A stretch of DNA of 64,000 bases from NCBI RefSeq assembly GCF_900100175.1, contig NZ_FNEM01000002.1, positions 310,001 to 374,000 on the forward strand, read 5' to 3'. The notes under the pieces are model-generated. The model was not told where the DNA came from and did no database searches. It worked only from the letters and a program-made list of their open reading frames with translations. Each line of letters opens with the position of its first letter. Position 1 is the first letter of the stretch. Below are positions 31,173-39,706 of the stretch, piece after piece. This DNA comes from Ferrimonas sediminum (GTDB lineage: Bacteria > Pseudomonadota > Gammaproteobacteria > Enterobacterales > Shewanellaceae). The position numbers were made by a program, and so were the translations under genes.

Positions 31173-31690
31173 TGCCCAGCCGTTGTCACATCGCCCTGGG
31201 AAGCAACCTGGGGCCGAGCGTCGATCACCTGCACGCCGCCATCCGTGCCATTCACGGCCTGGGCGGTACCCGGGTGATCGCCAGCTCTTCGCTGTACACC
31301 AGCCCGCCGATGGCGGGCATGAAACAGCCGGACTACACCAACGCGGTCATCGCCATTGATACCACCCTGGACGCCCTTGAGTTGCTGGATGCCCTGCAGG
31401 AGATCGAGCAGGCTCAAGGTCGGGAGCGACACCTGCGCTGGGGCGCCCGCACCCTGGATCTCGACATCATCAGCTACGGCCACCAATGCCTCAACCTACC
31501 CCGGCTGACGGTACCCCATTATGGCGTCGCCGAACGGGCCTTTGTGTTGCTGCCCCTGTTTGAGATCGCGCCCCATTACCAGTTTGCCGACGGTCGACAG
31601 CTCACCAGCCTGCTGGCGGCCTGCCCCCCTCAGTCGCTGACGCAGGTGCCGGACTCGATACCCGATTTAAGTGGCACAAGCCAGGCTTAA
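31172..31690 (+). CDS. folK: HPPK, 6-hydroxymethyl-7,8-dihydropterin pyrophosphokinase
   Basis: 172 residues. Transfers pyrophosphate from ATP to the pterin in folate synthesis. Family segments: ALGSNLGP near the start, SLYTSPP, and RWGARTLDLDIISYG carrying the two metal-binding Asp. Its ATG overlaps the pcnB stop (TGATG), so the two are translationally coupled. Confidence 0.96.
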   Translation: MPSRCHIALGSNLGPSVDHLHAAIRAIHGLGGTRVIASSSLYTSPPMAGMKQPDYTNAVIAIDTTLDALELLDALQEIEQAQGRERHLRWGARTLDLDIISYGHQCLNLPRLTVPHYGVAERAFVLLPLFEIAPHYQFADGRQLTSLLAACPPQSLTQVPDSIPDLSGTSQA

Positions 31691-31702
31691 GGTGCAACCC
31701 AT

Positions 31703-31731
31703 TTGCAACTCGGCCGCCATTAGAATATAAA
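31703..31731 (+). promoter_or_regulatory. Candidate panB promoter
   Basis: TTGCAA (31703-31708), 17-base spacer, TATAAA (31726-31731), 38 bases before panB. Confidence 0.6.
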
Positions 31732-31768
31732 CTGCGATCCAACTACGTGTCTTAATTGAGCCGTTCAC

Positions 31769-32563
31769 ATGAAAGCAATCACCACCGCAACCCTCAAAAA
31801 GTGGAAGCAAGAGGGTAAGAAATTCGCTTCCCTAACCGCCTACGACGCCAGTTTCGCGTCCACCTTCGAAGCCGCCGGTGTACCGGTAATGCTGGTCGGT
31901 GACAGCCTGGGCATGGTACTTCAGGGCAACAGCGACACCCTTCCGGTAACGGTCGAACAGATCGCCTACCACACCCGTTGCGTTCGCGCCGGGGCCCAGA
32001 AGGCGTTGGTGATCGCCGACATGCCGTTCATGAGTTACGCCACCCGGGAGCAGGCCTTCGCCAGCGCCGCCACCCTGATGCAGGCCGGCGCCCAGATGGT
32101 GAAACTGGAAGGGGGCGACTGGCTGCTGGATACCGTCAAAGGCCTGACTGAACGCGGCATCCCGGTATGTGCCCACCTGGGACTCACCCCACAATCGGTG
32201 CACCAGTTTGGTGGCTTTAAGGTTCAGGGCCGCGACAATCAGGCGGCCCAGCAGATGCTGGAACAAGCCCAGAGAATGGAACAAGCCGGCGCCAGTCTGC
32301 TGGTACTGGAGTGCATCCCCAGTCAGTTGGCCCGCCACATCACCGAACACCTGAATATCCCGGTGATCGGCATCGGCGCCGGTCCGGACACCGACGCCCA
32401 GATCCTGGTAATGCACGATGTGCTGGGAATCACCAGTGGCTACATTCCCAAGTTCTCCAAGAATTACATCAATGACCACGGCACCATTCAGGCTGCCGCC
32501 AGCGCCTTCGTTCAGGAGGTCGCCGACGGCACCTTCCCTGGCCCAGAGCACGGATTTGAATAA
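31769..32563 (+). CDS. panB: Ketopantoate hydroxymethyltransferase PanB
   Basis: 264 residues, the E. coli length. Makes ketopantoate from alpha-ketoisovalerate and methylene-THF. Segments: [11 protein letters not shown] (metal), [20 protein letters not shown] and [11 protein letters not shown]. First gene of panB-panC, 11 bases apart; panD follows 180 bases later. Confidence 0.97.
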   Translation: MKAITTATLKKWKQEGKKFASLTAYDASFASTFEAAGVPVMLVGDSLGMVLQGNSDTLPVTVEQIAYHTRCVRAGAQKALVIADMPFMSYATREQAFASAATLMQAGAQMVKLEGGDWLLDTVKGLTERGIPVCAHLGLTPQSVHQFGGFKVQGRDNQAAQQMLEQAQRMEQAGASLLVLECIPSQLARHITEHLNIPVIGIGAGPDTDAQILVMHDVLGITSGYIPKFSKNYINDHGTIQAAASAFVQEVADGTFPGPEHGFE

Positions 32564-32574
32564 GAGAGCCTAAG

Positions 32575-33426
32575 ATGCAAACCATCAGTGACATTCATCG
32601 CCTGCACCAATGCCTGAAGCAGTGGCGCCAGGACGGTGACAGCATCGCCTTTGTCCCCACCATGGGCAACCTTCATGACGGTCACCTGCTGCTGGTCAAA
32701 GAGGCCAAACAACGGGCCGACCGGGTGGTGGTCAGCATCTTCGTCAACCCGATGCAGTTTGGGGCCGGCGAGGATCTGGATAACTACCCGCGCACCCTGG
32801 AACAGGATCAGCAGTCTCTGGTCGATCTGGGTGCTGACCTGCTGTTTACCCCGACGCCACAACTGCTCTACCCTCAGGGGCTGGAGAACCAGACCTACGT
32901 CGAAGTCCCCGGCATCTCCATGCTGTATTGCGGCGAGAGTCGCCCCGGCCATTTTCGCGGCGTTGCCACCGTGGTGTGCAAACTGTTTAACCTGGTGCAA
33001 CCGGATGTGGCGATCTTTGGCAATAAGGATTATCAGCAATTGGCGATCATTCGCGCCATGGTGCGGGATCTCAATATGCCGGTGGACGTGCTGGGTATCG
33101 ATACCGTTCGCAACCCGGACGGGCTGGCCCTGAGTTCACGCAACGGCTACCTGAACGCTAGTGAGCGCTTACTCGCACCAAAACTCAAGCAGACTCTGGA
33201 CTGGATCGCCGAACAACTGCAACAAGGCGCCGACGCCCGGGCTCTGGAGCAGCAGGCTGGAGGCCGCCTCAACGACCATGGCTTCAGCACCGACTACGTT
33301 CACATCTGCCACGCCGACACGCTGGAAAAAGCCGATGCCGCCGACCGCCAGCTGGTGGTACTGGCCGCCGCCAAACTCGGCAATACACGGCTGATCGACA
33401 ACCTGCGGGTGGATCTGACGGCCTGA
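32575..33426 (+). CDS. panC: Pantothenate synthetase PanC
   Basis: 283 residues. ATP-dependent joining of pantoate and beta-alanine. PTMGNLHDGHLLL carries the HIGH-type nucleotide site (22-34), FVNPMQF follows, and SSRNGYL occurs near 187. Operon with panB. Confidence 0.97.
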   Translation: MQTISDIHRLHQCLKQWRQDGDSIAFVPTMGNLHDGHLLLVKEAKQRADRVVVSIFVNPMQFGAGEDLDNYPRTLEQDQQSLVDLGADLLFTPTPQLLYPQGLENQTYVEVPGISMLYCGESRPGHFRGVATVVCKLFNLVQPDVAIFGNKDYQQLAIIRAMVRDLNMPVDVLGIDTVRNPDGLALSSRNGYLNASERLLAPKLKQTLDWIAEQLQQGADARALEQQAGGRLNDHGFSTDYVHICHADTLEKADAADRQLVVLAAAKLGNTRLIDNLRVDLTA

Positions 33427-33606
33427 TTTGGCTATAGTGCTTTGGTTAAAATGCTGTGACATTGTCATCACAACAGAATGCATTGAAGGATAAGATCTTT
33501 ACCGATTCTTCTTCAAAGCGACAATAACGCTGACAAAGTGAAATGCGGCCCGAGCAGGCCGGATCGTGATACCACGGTCTTTTCCAGAAGTAATAGGAAT
33601 ATCTAG
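33427..33606 (+). promoter_or_regulatory. panC-panD spacer with CRP-like palindrome
   Basis: 180 bases. TGTGA (33455-33459) and TCACA (33468-33472) are separated by 8 bases rather than the 6 of a standard CRP site, with an inner TGAC/GTCA. panD probably has its own promoter here; none is clear. Confidence 0.3.
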
Positions 33607-33987
33607 ATGCAACGAATCATGTTGAAGGGGAAACTGCACCAGGCTCGCGTGACCCACGCCGAACTGGAGTACGAAGGCTCCTGCGCCATTGATCAGGATC
33701 TGTTGGACGCCGCAGGCATTCTCGAGTACGAGAAGATCGAGATCTACAACATCGATAATGGTGAGCGCTTCAGTACCTATGCCATCAGTGGCGAGCGCGG
33801 CTCCAAGATCATCTCCGTCAACGGCGCTGCTGCCCATAAGGCCAAGCCGCAGGATCGGGTGATCATCTGTGCCTACGTGGTCATGGAAGATGAGGAAGCC
33901 AAGGCGCATAAGCCTCAACTGGTGTACCTGAATCAGGACAACGACATCAAAGGCACCGCCAACGTCATTCCGACCCAGGCAGCCTGA
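33607..33987 (+). CDS. panD: Aspartate 1-decarboxylase PanD
   Basis: 126 residues. Pyruvoyl enzyme that makes beta-alanine. Self-cleavage site Gly24-Ser25 in YEGSCAID is intact, at the E. coli position. Completes the panBCD set. Confidence 0.97.
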   Translation: MQRIMLKGKLHQARVTHAELEYEGSCAIDQDLLDAAGILEYEKIEIYNIDNGERFSTYAISGERGSKIISVNGAAAHKAKPQDRVIICAYVVMEDEEAKAHKPQLVYLNQDNDIKGTANVIPTQAA

Positions 33988-34033
33988 ATCCTGTCGCGCC
34001 GCTCAGCGGCGCCAGGTCTAAGATGTTAAAAAT

Positions 34034-34057
34034 GCGTCGCTTTTGCGGCGCTTTTTT
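34034..34057. terminator. Bidirectional terminator after panD
   Basis: GCGTCGC (34034-34040), TTTT loop, GCGGCGC (34045-34051), then six T on plus; on the minus strand the stem is followed by ATTTTT, so it also ends the 31-codon frame. Confidence 0.75.
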
Positions 34058-34068
34058 CTATCTGGCAC

Positions 34069-34164
34069 CTACAGCGTTGCCATCATCATCAACGCGCCTT
34101 CACTGGCAATCACGACGCCCATGCCAACGCTGATGACCAACCATTTCTGCTGTAACCTGCTCAT
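34069..34164 (-). CDS. Possible 31-residue single-pass membrane peptide
   Basis: A complete minus-strand frame begins ATG at 34164 and ends TAG. It starts MSRLQQKWLVISVGMG and continues with VVIAS and a Met-rich end. A basic N-terminus precedes a hydrophobic stretch long enough for one membrane helix. A GGAG ribosome site lies 7 bases before the ATG, and the shared terminator is just downstream. No family recognised. Coding is plausible but unproven. Confidence 0.5.
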   Translation of the reverse strand: MSRLQQKWLVISVGMGVVIASEGALMMMATL

Positions 34165-34297
34165 TACGCTCTCCATTTCGGACCGAACTGAATACACTGC
34201 TACATACTGCGAAACTTGTGCCAAAACATTGCTCTATTAAAATCATAGACTTAAAAATAGAAGCTGCCATGAGCCAGCGCACAATTGGTCAAATTCA

Positions 34298-35020
34298 CTA
34301 ACTGTTGGTCAAGGGTGGCGGCAGCGGCAGGGCAGCCTGCCAGGGCAAGGTAAATCCGCTCAGGTCTGCCCGCAGCTGATACAGGGGCTGACCACTGAGA
34401 CGGTATTTGCGCTCGAACGGCGTCAGATCGTCACCGGTGGCCGGCAATGGCGTCAGTTGCGAGGAGACACCGGCCAGCTCAAGACCGCGGGCGAACTCCT
34501 GCAGGTACACCGGCCAGTTGGATCGCATCTCCAGTTGACCGCCCAGCATCAGCAAGTAGGGAAATGCCGCCGCCCCGTGCCAGCGTCGCTTCAGGTGCGA
34601 GGATTTCGGCCAGGGGTTGGGGTACAGCAGATAGTGATGGCTCAGCTGCCAGCCATCGGCCACCGCCAGTCGCCACAGGTCGTTCAGGTCGACCCGGGCC
34701 AGCAGGTAGTTGTCCGCTTGCTGACGGTAGGTTTCATGCTTCTCCAGCCGGTGCGCCGACTTGTCCATACCGATAAGCACCGCTTCGGGGTGGCGCCTGG
34801 CCAGGTTGGCGCTGCTTTCGCCGACGCCGCAGCAGGAATCAAAGATCAGTGGCCGGCCATCGGCCTCGACCCACTCCTTGAGCCGATAAAAGGTCTCCAG
34901 GGTAGCGTCGTGAAACGGTTTGTTGAACGGCGTCGCCAGGTGCTTGAGCACCGTGTCATCCAGACGCTGGTGCAGTCCCTGCTGGTTGGATTCAATGGCG
35001 CGGGAATTGGCAATGGTCAT
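34298..35020 (-). CDS. TrmB-like SAM-dependent methyltransferase
   Basis: 240 residues. FDSCCGVGESSANLA near 59-73 is a SAM-binding loop. YPNPWPKSSHLKRRWHG near 132 mirrors the TrmB PDPWPKKRHHKRR motif. It is probably a paralogue of the tRNA m7G46 methyltransferase; the changed motif and longer C-terminus leave the substrate open. Separated from yadH by a terminator. Confidence 0.75.
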   Translation of the reverse strand: MTIANSRAIESNQQGLHQRLDDTVLKHLATPFNKPFHDATLETFYRLKEWVEADGRPLIFDSCCGVGESSANLARRHPEAVLIGMDKSAHRLEKHETYRQQADNYLLARVDLNDLWRLAVADGWQLSHHYLLYPNPWPKSSHLKRRWHGAAAFPYLLMLGGQLEMRSNWPVYLQEFARGLELAGVSSQLTPLPATGDDLTPFERKYRLSGQPLYQLRADLSGFTLPWQAALPLPPPLTNS

Positions 35021-35034
35021 AATCGGCTCGGACT

Positions 35035-35056
35035 AAAAGGGGAGCCCGGGCTCCCC
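35035..35056 (-). terminator. Terminator of yadGH
   Basis: GGGGAGCCCGGGCTCCCC (35039-35056) followed by TTTT on the minus strand. Confidence 0.75.
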
Positions 35057-35074
35057 GGTTCAACGGGTGGAAGG

Positions 35075-35845
35075 CTAGTGGCGCAGGCCGGTGCCTTTAT
35101 GAATCAAATAGTAGGCCAGGGAGAAGAATCCGCTGATGAACGTCAGAATCACCGCAAAGGCGGCGCCCAGACCGATGTCGCTGGCCCCCAGGAAGCCGTA
35201 ACGGAAGGCATTGATCATATAGACTATGGGGTTCAACTTAGAGACGCCCTGCCAGAACTCCGGCAGCAGGCTCATGGAGTAAAAGACCCCGCCCAGGTAG
35301 GTCAGCGGCGTCAGCACAAAGGTCGGAATGATGCTGATGTCATCGAAACTGTTGGCAAAGATGGCATTCAGCAGCCCCGCCAGGGAGAACAGCATCGACG
35401 ACAACACCACCACCGAGATCACCACCAGCGGATGTTGAATCTGCAGGTCGACAAACAGCATCGCCACCACGGTCACGATCATCCCGACGCACAGGCCTCT
35501 GGCCATGCCGCCACCGATGTAACCGAGAATGATCAGCACATTGGGCACCGGCGCTACCAGCAACTCCTCGATGTTGCGCTGAAACTTGGCGCTGTAGAAG
35601 GAGCTGGCCACATTGGAGTAAGAGTTGGTGATCACCGCCATCATGATCAGCCCGGGCATGATGAACTCCATGTAACTGAAGCCCCCCATCTGACCGATCC
35701 GCGACCCCACCAGGTTACCGAAAATCAAAAAATACAGGGTCATGGTGATGGCCGGTGGCACCAGAGTCTGAATCCAGATTCGGGCAAACCGGTTTACTTC
35801 TTTACGCAGCAGACTGCTGAAGGCAATGGTATAGGGATGACTCAC
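35075..35845 (-). CDS. yadH: ABC transporter permease YadH
   Basis: 256 residues, six predicted membrane segments, ABC-2 family. The RNIEELLVAPV and TYLGGVFYSMSLLP segments match E. coli YadH, also 256. Its ATG overlaps the yadG stop by 4 bases. Substrate unknown. Confidence 0.92.
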   Translation of the reverse strand: MSHPYTIAFSSLLRKEVNRFARIWIQTLVPPAITMTLYFLIFGNLVGSRIGQMGGFSYMEFIMPGLIMMAVITNSYSNVASSFYSAKFQRNIEELLVAPVPNVLIILGYIGGGMARGLCVGMIVTVVAMLFVDLQIQHPLVVISVVVLSSMLFSLAGLLNAIFANSFDDISIIPTFVLTPLTYLGGVFYSMSLLPEFWQGVSKLNPIVYMINAFRYGFLGASDIGLGAAFAVILTFISGFFSLAYYLIHKGTGLRH

Positions 35846-36780
35846 GCCTGTTCCTCCTTGCGGCCATTTTCCACCAGGGAGACAAACAGTTCCTCCAGCC
35901 GGTTGGCCTTGTTTCTCATGGACAGCACCTGCACGCCGTGGTCACTGAGTTGGGCGAACACCGCATTGAGGCTGTCCTTCTTCTCGACGTCTACCTCCAG
36001 GGTGTGGCCATCCAGACGACGATGAACAAACCCGGACAGCGTCAGATCCGGGCTGCCAGGCTTCAGGTCCAGGATAAAGGTCTCGACACTCAGCTTGGAC
36101 AACAACTGCTTCATGGAGGTGCACTCCACCAGTTCGCCCTTGTCGATGATGCCGATGTTGCGACACAGCATCTCCGCCTCTTCCAGATAATGGGTGGTCA
36201 GAATGATGGTCACCCCCTGCTGGTTGATGCGGCGTAAAAACTCCCACATGGAGCGGCGAATCTCGATGTCGACCCCGGCGGTGGGCTCATCCAAAATCAG
36301 CAGCTTCGGTTCGTGCATCAGCGCCCGGGCAATCATCAGCCGCCGTTTCATGCCTCCGGACAGGGTACGGGCTGTGGCGTCGCGCTTATCCCATAACTCC
36401 AGCTGTGACAGGTACACCCGGGCACGCTCGGCCGCCACCGCCCGCGGCACGCCATAGTAGCCGGCCTGATTCATCACAATCTGGTGCACGGTCTCAAACT
36501 GGTTGAAGTTGAACTCCTGGGGCACCAGGCCGATCTGGCGCTTGGCGGCCTCCAGCTCCCGGCTCAGGGGATGACCAAACACACTGACTTCGCCAGCACT
36601 CTTGTTCACCAGCGAGCTGATGATGCCAATGGTCGTGGACTTACCGGCGCCATTGGGCCCGAGCAGGGCAAAGAAATCCCCGGCTTCCACGGTCAGATTG
36701 ATCCCCTTGAGGGCTTCCACACCGCCGGCGTAGGTTTTGCGCAGCTCGGTGATCTGCAACGCGCTCTGTGGCTGGGTCAT
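35842..36780 (-). CDS. yadG: ABC transporter ATP-binding protein YadG
   Basis: 312 residues from the ATG at 36780 after TGGAGA; a TTG 12 bases earlier is less likely. Walker A GPNGAGKST at 41-49, signature LSGGMKRR near 137 and Walker B LLILDEPTAGVD. Closely resembles E. coli YadG, including the C-terminal VLSMRNKANRLEELF. Energises YadH. Confidence 0.95.
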   Translation of the reverse strand: MTQPQSALQITELRKTYAGGVEALKGINLTVEAGDFFALLGPNGAGKSTTIGIISSLVNKSAGEVSVFGHPLSRELEAAKRQIGLVPQEFNFNQFETVHQIVMNQAGYYGVPRAVAAERARVYLSQLELWDKRDATARTLSGGMKRRLMIARALMHEPKLLILDEPTAGVDIEIRRSMWEFLRRINQQGVTIILTTHYLEEAEMLCRNIGIIDKGELVECTSMKQLLSKLSVETFILDLKPGSPDLTLSGFVHRRLDGHTLEVDVEKKDSLNAVFAQLSDHGVQVLSMRNKANRLEELFVSLVENGRKEEQA

Positions 36781-36907
36781 GCTGGTCTCCAAAAAACGTA
36801 GCCCGCTATTATAAACCCCTTAGGTCTGGATAAACATGGAAAAATAACCTGCCCGCGGGTAGGGATTCCGGTCCCGTCCCCCGGCGGTCTCACCGGTCTT
36901 CGGCCAC

Positions 36908-36932
36908 AAAAAAAGCGCCCGGGGGCGCTTTT
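36908..36932 (-). terminator. Terminator of the mpl-ubiX-hpt operon
   Basis: AAAAGCGCCC (36911-36920) pairs with GGGCGCTTTT (36923-36932); minus-strand T run at 36908-36914. Confidence 0.88.
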
Positions 36933-36949
36933 CTGAGAGGCGGTGCGAG

Positions 36950-37486
36950 TTATTCGCCGTCGCTGGGCACAACCTTGGCGATGTAAGGCAGTTGGCGGTA
37001 GGACTCGGCGTAGTCCAAGCCGTAACCCACCACGAACTCATCGGGAATCGCCACACCGGTGTATTTCACGTCCACGTCCACCACCCGGCGGGTGGGCTTA
37101 TCCAGGAAAGAGGCGATGGCCAGGGAGGCGGGCTCGCGGGAGTTCAGCAGCGCCAATACCTTGGACAGGGTACGGCCGGTATCGATGATGTCTTCCACCA
37201 GCAGCACATGACGGCCTTTGATGGACTGGGCCAGATCCATGACGATCTTCACGTCACCGCTGGACTCGGTGCTGCTGCCGTAGGAGGAGGCGGTCATAAA
37301 GTCCATCTGCACATTGCCATCGAGACGGCGCACCAGATCAGACATCACGATGACAGAGCCTTTCAGCAACCCCACCACCAGCAGCGAATCGACGCCGGCG
37401 TAATCACGGTTGATCTGCTCGGCCATGGTATCCAGGGCCTGGTTAATCTCCTGTTCGGAGATCATCACTTCAAGGGTATGCTTCAT
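36950..37486 (-). CDS. hpt: Hypoxanthine phosphoribosyltransferase Hpt
   Basis: 178 residues from the ATG at 37486, the same as E. coli Hpt. Salvages hypoxanthine to IMP with PRPP. PRPP loop VLLVEDIIDTGRTL near 98; GLLKGSVIV at 44-52. Follows ubiX after 17 bases; ends in its own terminator. Confidence 0.95.
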   Translation of the reverse strand: MKHTLEVMISEQEINQALDTMAEQINRDYAGVDSLLVVGLLKGSVIVMSDLVRRLDGNVQMDFMTASSYGSSTESSGDVKIVMDLAQSIKGRHVLLVEDIIDTGRTLSKVLALLNSREPASLAIASFLDKPTRRVVDVDVKYTGVAIPDEFVVGYGLDYAESYRQLPYIAKVVPSDGE

Positions 37487-37503
37487 GGTTATACTCAATT
37501 ATT

Positions 37504-38130
37504 TTAATCTGTAGGGTTACCGTAGCCCCAGCGGGGCAACAGTTGATGTTCTATGTTCAGGTGATCCAGTATTCTGGCCACCATAAAATCCACCAAATCG
37601 TCGATGGACCGGGGCTGATTATAGAACCCCGGCGCCGCCGGCATGATGGTGGCGCCCACCTGGCTGAGCTTTAACATATGCTCGAGGTGAATGGCATGAA
37701 ACGGTGTCTCTCTGGGCACCAACAACAGTTGTCCCCGCTCCTTGAGTACCACGTCCGCCGCCCGCTCGATCAGATTGTTGCTCATTCCGGTCGCCACGGC
37801 GGCCAGAGTGCCGGTCGAACAGGGGCAGATGATCATCTGCCTGGGTGCCGCCGAGCCCGAGGCCACCGGAGAAAACCACTCCTCCTTGCCAAACACCCTC
37901 AGCTGGGCCTCATCGACACCAAAATGCTGGCGAAGCTTATCGGCACAGGCCTTAGGGTTGGCAGGCAACAGGAAATCCTGCTCCTCGGCAAACACCACCC
38001 GTGCCGCCGATGACACCATCAGAAACACGGTTCGGCCGGATTTTAGCAGACACTCCAGCAAGCGCAGCCCATAGGGCGCCCCGGAGGCGCCGGTAAAAGC
38101 CAAAGTGATAGCTTGATCACAGTTTGTCAT
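37504..38130 (-). CDS. ubiX: Flavin prenyltransferase UbiX
   Basis: 208 residues from the ATG at 38130. Makes prenylated FMN for the UbiD decarboxylase of ubiquinone synthesis. Segments: [14 protein letters not shown] near the start, [12 protein letters not shown] and [15 protein letters not shown]. Its ATG overlaps the mpl stop (ATGA). Confidence 0.95.
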   Translation of the reverse strand: MTNCDQAITLAFTGASGAPYGLRLLECLLKSGRTVFLMVSSAARVVFAEEQDFLLPANPKACADKLRQHFGVDEAQLRVFGKEEWFSPVASGSAAPRQMIICPCSTGTLAAVATGMSNNLIERAADVVLKERGQLLLVPRETPFHAIHLEHMLKLSQVGATIMPAAPGFYNQPRSIDDLVDFMVARILDHLNIEHQLLPRWGYGNPTD

Positions 38131-39482
38131 TTCGATGCCTCCAGTGCATCCAGCAAGCGGGTATGGATGCCGCCGAAGCCGCCATTGCTCATCACCACGA
38201 TGGTGTCGCCCGCCCGGGCCTGCGCCACCACCGCCGACACCAACTCCTCCAGCGTATCCGCCAGGCTCACCGGCACCGGTGCACTCGCCATCGACGCCGC
38301 CAGATCCCAACTTAACCCGGCCGGTTGATGCACAAAGGCGGCATCGGCGTCCGCCAGTGACGCCGCCAGGGTATGCTGATGAACGCCGGCTTTCATGGTG
38401 TTGGATCGTGGCTCCAGCACCGCCAGCACCCGCCCGCCCTGATTGCGGGCCTGCAACGCCTTCAGCGAGGTGGCGATGGCGGTGGGGTGGTGGGCGAAGT
38501 CATCGAACACCTGAATGCCCCCGGCCTCTCCTCTCAGCTCCATGCGCCGCTTGGGGCCGGCGAACCGGCTCAGGGAGTCGATGCCGTCGAACGGACGCAC
38601 ACCCACATGGCGGGCTGCCGCCAGCGCTGCCAGCGCATTGCTGATGTTGTGATCCCCGATCAGGGGCCAACGGACCCTGCCCTGCGGTTCTCCGTCGAGG
38701 TGAACCTCGAACTCACTGCCATCGTCACGGAGCTTTGTCGCCGACCAGCCCTGGTCACCGATCAATACCTGCTCGCTCCAGCAGCCCTGAGCCACCACCT
38801 CGGCCAGATACGGCTCTGACTCGGGCCAGATCACCTGGCCGCTGCCCGGCACCGTGCGCAGCAGGTGATGGAACTGCTTCTGAATATCGGCAATGGAATC
38901 GAAGATATCGGCGTGATCGAACTCCAGGTTGTTCATCACCAGAGTCCGGGGGTGGTAGTGAACAAACTTGGATCGCTTGTCGAAAAAGGCGGTATCGTAC
39001 TCATCCGCTTCCACCACAAAAAACGGCGTCTCCCCCAGGCGGGCCGACACCCCGAATTCACGGGGAACGCCACCGATAAGGAAGCCTGGCGCCAGGCCGT
39101 TGTCCTGCAACAGCCAGGCGAGCATGGAGGCGGTGGTGGTCTTGCCGTGGGTGCCCGCCACGGCCAGTACCCAGCGTTGATCCAACACCTGCTCCGCCAG
39201 AAACTGCGGGCCACTGGTATAACGCAGGCCTCTGTCCAGCACCGCTTCGACACAGGGGTTGCCCCGACTCATGGCGTTGCCGATAACCACCAGATCCGGC
39301 GCCGGCTCGAGCTGCGCCGGGTCAAACCCCTCGATCAACTCGATGCCCTGCTGCTCCAGCTGGGTGCTCATGGGAGGAAATACATTGGCGTCACTGCCGG
39401 TGACGGTATGGCCCAGGCTGCGGGCCAGCAGGGCGATGCCACCCATGAAGGTGCCACAGATACCAAGAATATGAACGTGCAT
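38127..39482 (-). CDS. mpl: Murein-peptide ligase Mpl
   Basis: 451 residues from the ATG at 39482, giving the expected [15 protein letters not shown] start. Ligates the recycled tripeptide L-Ala-D-Glu-mesoDap to UDP-MurNAc. ATP loop [12 protein letters not shown] near 107 and [10 protein letters not shown] near 325, as in the Mur ligases. First gene of mpl-ubiX-hpt. Confidence 0.95.
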   Translation of the reverse strand: MHVHILGICGTFMGGIALLARSLGHTVTGSDANVFPPMSTQLEQQGIELIEGFDPAQLEPAPDLVVIGNAMSRGNPCVEAVLDRGLRYTSGPQFLAEQVLDQRWVLAVAGTHGKTTTASMLAWLLQDNGLAPGFLIGGVPREFGVSARLGETPFFVVEADEYDTAFFDKRSKFVHYHPRTLVMNNLEFDHADIFDSIADIQKQFHHLLRTVPGSGQVIWPESEPYLAEVVAQGCWSEQVLIGDQGWSATKLRDDGSEFEVHLDGEPQGRVRWPLIGDHNISNALAALAAARHVGVRPFDGIDSLSRFAGPKRRMELRGEAGGIQVFDDFAHHPTAIATSLKALQARNQGGRVLAVLEPRSNTMKAGVHQHTLAASLADADAAFVHQPAGLSWDLAASMASAPVPVSLADTLEELVSAVVAQARAGDTIVVMSNGGFGGIHTRLLDALEASK

Positions 39483-39577
39483 CACGGATTCCATAATCAA
39501 AACTGCCGTCAGTGTACCAACCCGCCGCCACCAGCCGCAAAACAATCAGTTATAGCAACCAAGATGGAAAAACATCG

Positions 39578-39593
39578 AAACGTCTAGACGTCT
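39578..39593 (+). promoter_or_regulatory. Tandem MetJ boxes
   Basis: AAACGTCT (39578-39585) directly followed by AGACGTCT (39586-39593), the second a perfect match to the MetJ consensus AGACGTCT. A third 8-mer, AAACATCG (39570-39577), matches 5 of 8. They end four bases before the -35. Confidence 0.8.
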
Positions 39594-39596
39594 AAA

Positions 39597-39625
39597 TTGA
39601 CATGACCGAACGGATGGGACACAAT
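39597..39625 (+). promoter_or_regulatory. metT promoter
   Basis: Consensus TTGACA (39597-39602), 17-base spacer, CACAAT (39620-39625). The Met boxes abut the -35, so MetJ binding should block polymerase. Confidence 0.75.
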
Positions 39626-39706
39626 GCCGCCATAGACCGCTCGACATGAGGTCGAGTCAGCACCGCACACCAGGATGGCCGTGGGTAACAAGAGTAGTAA
39701 AAAACA

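Noticed and set aside
34457-36025. 522-codon plus-strand frame
   Set aside because: Shadow of the TrmB-like and yadGH genes; unnatural Gln/His-rich protein.
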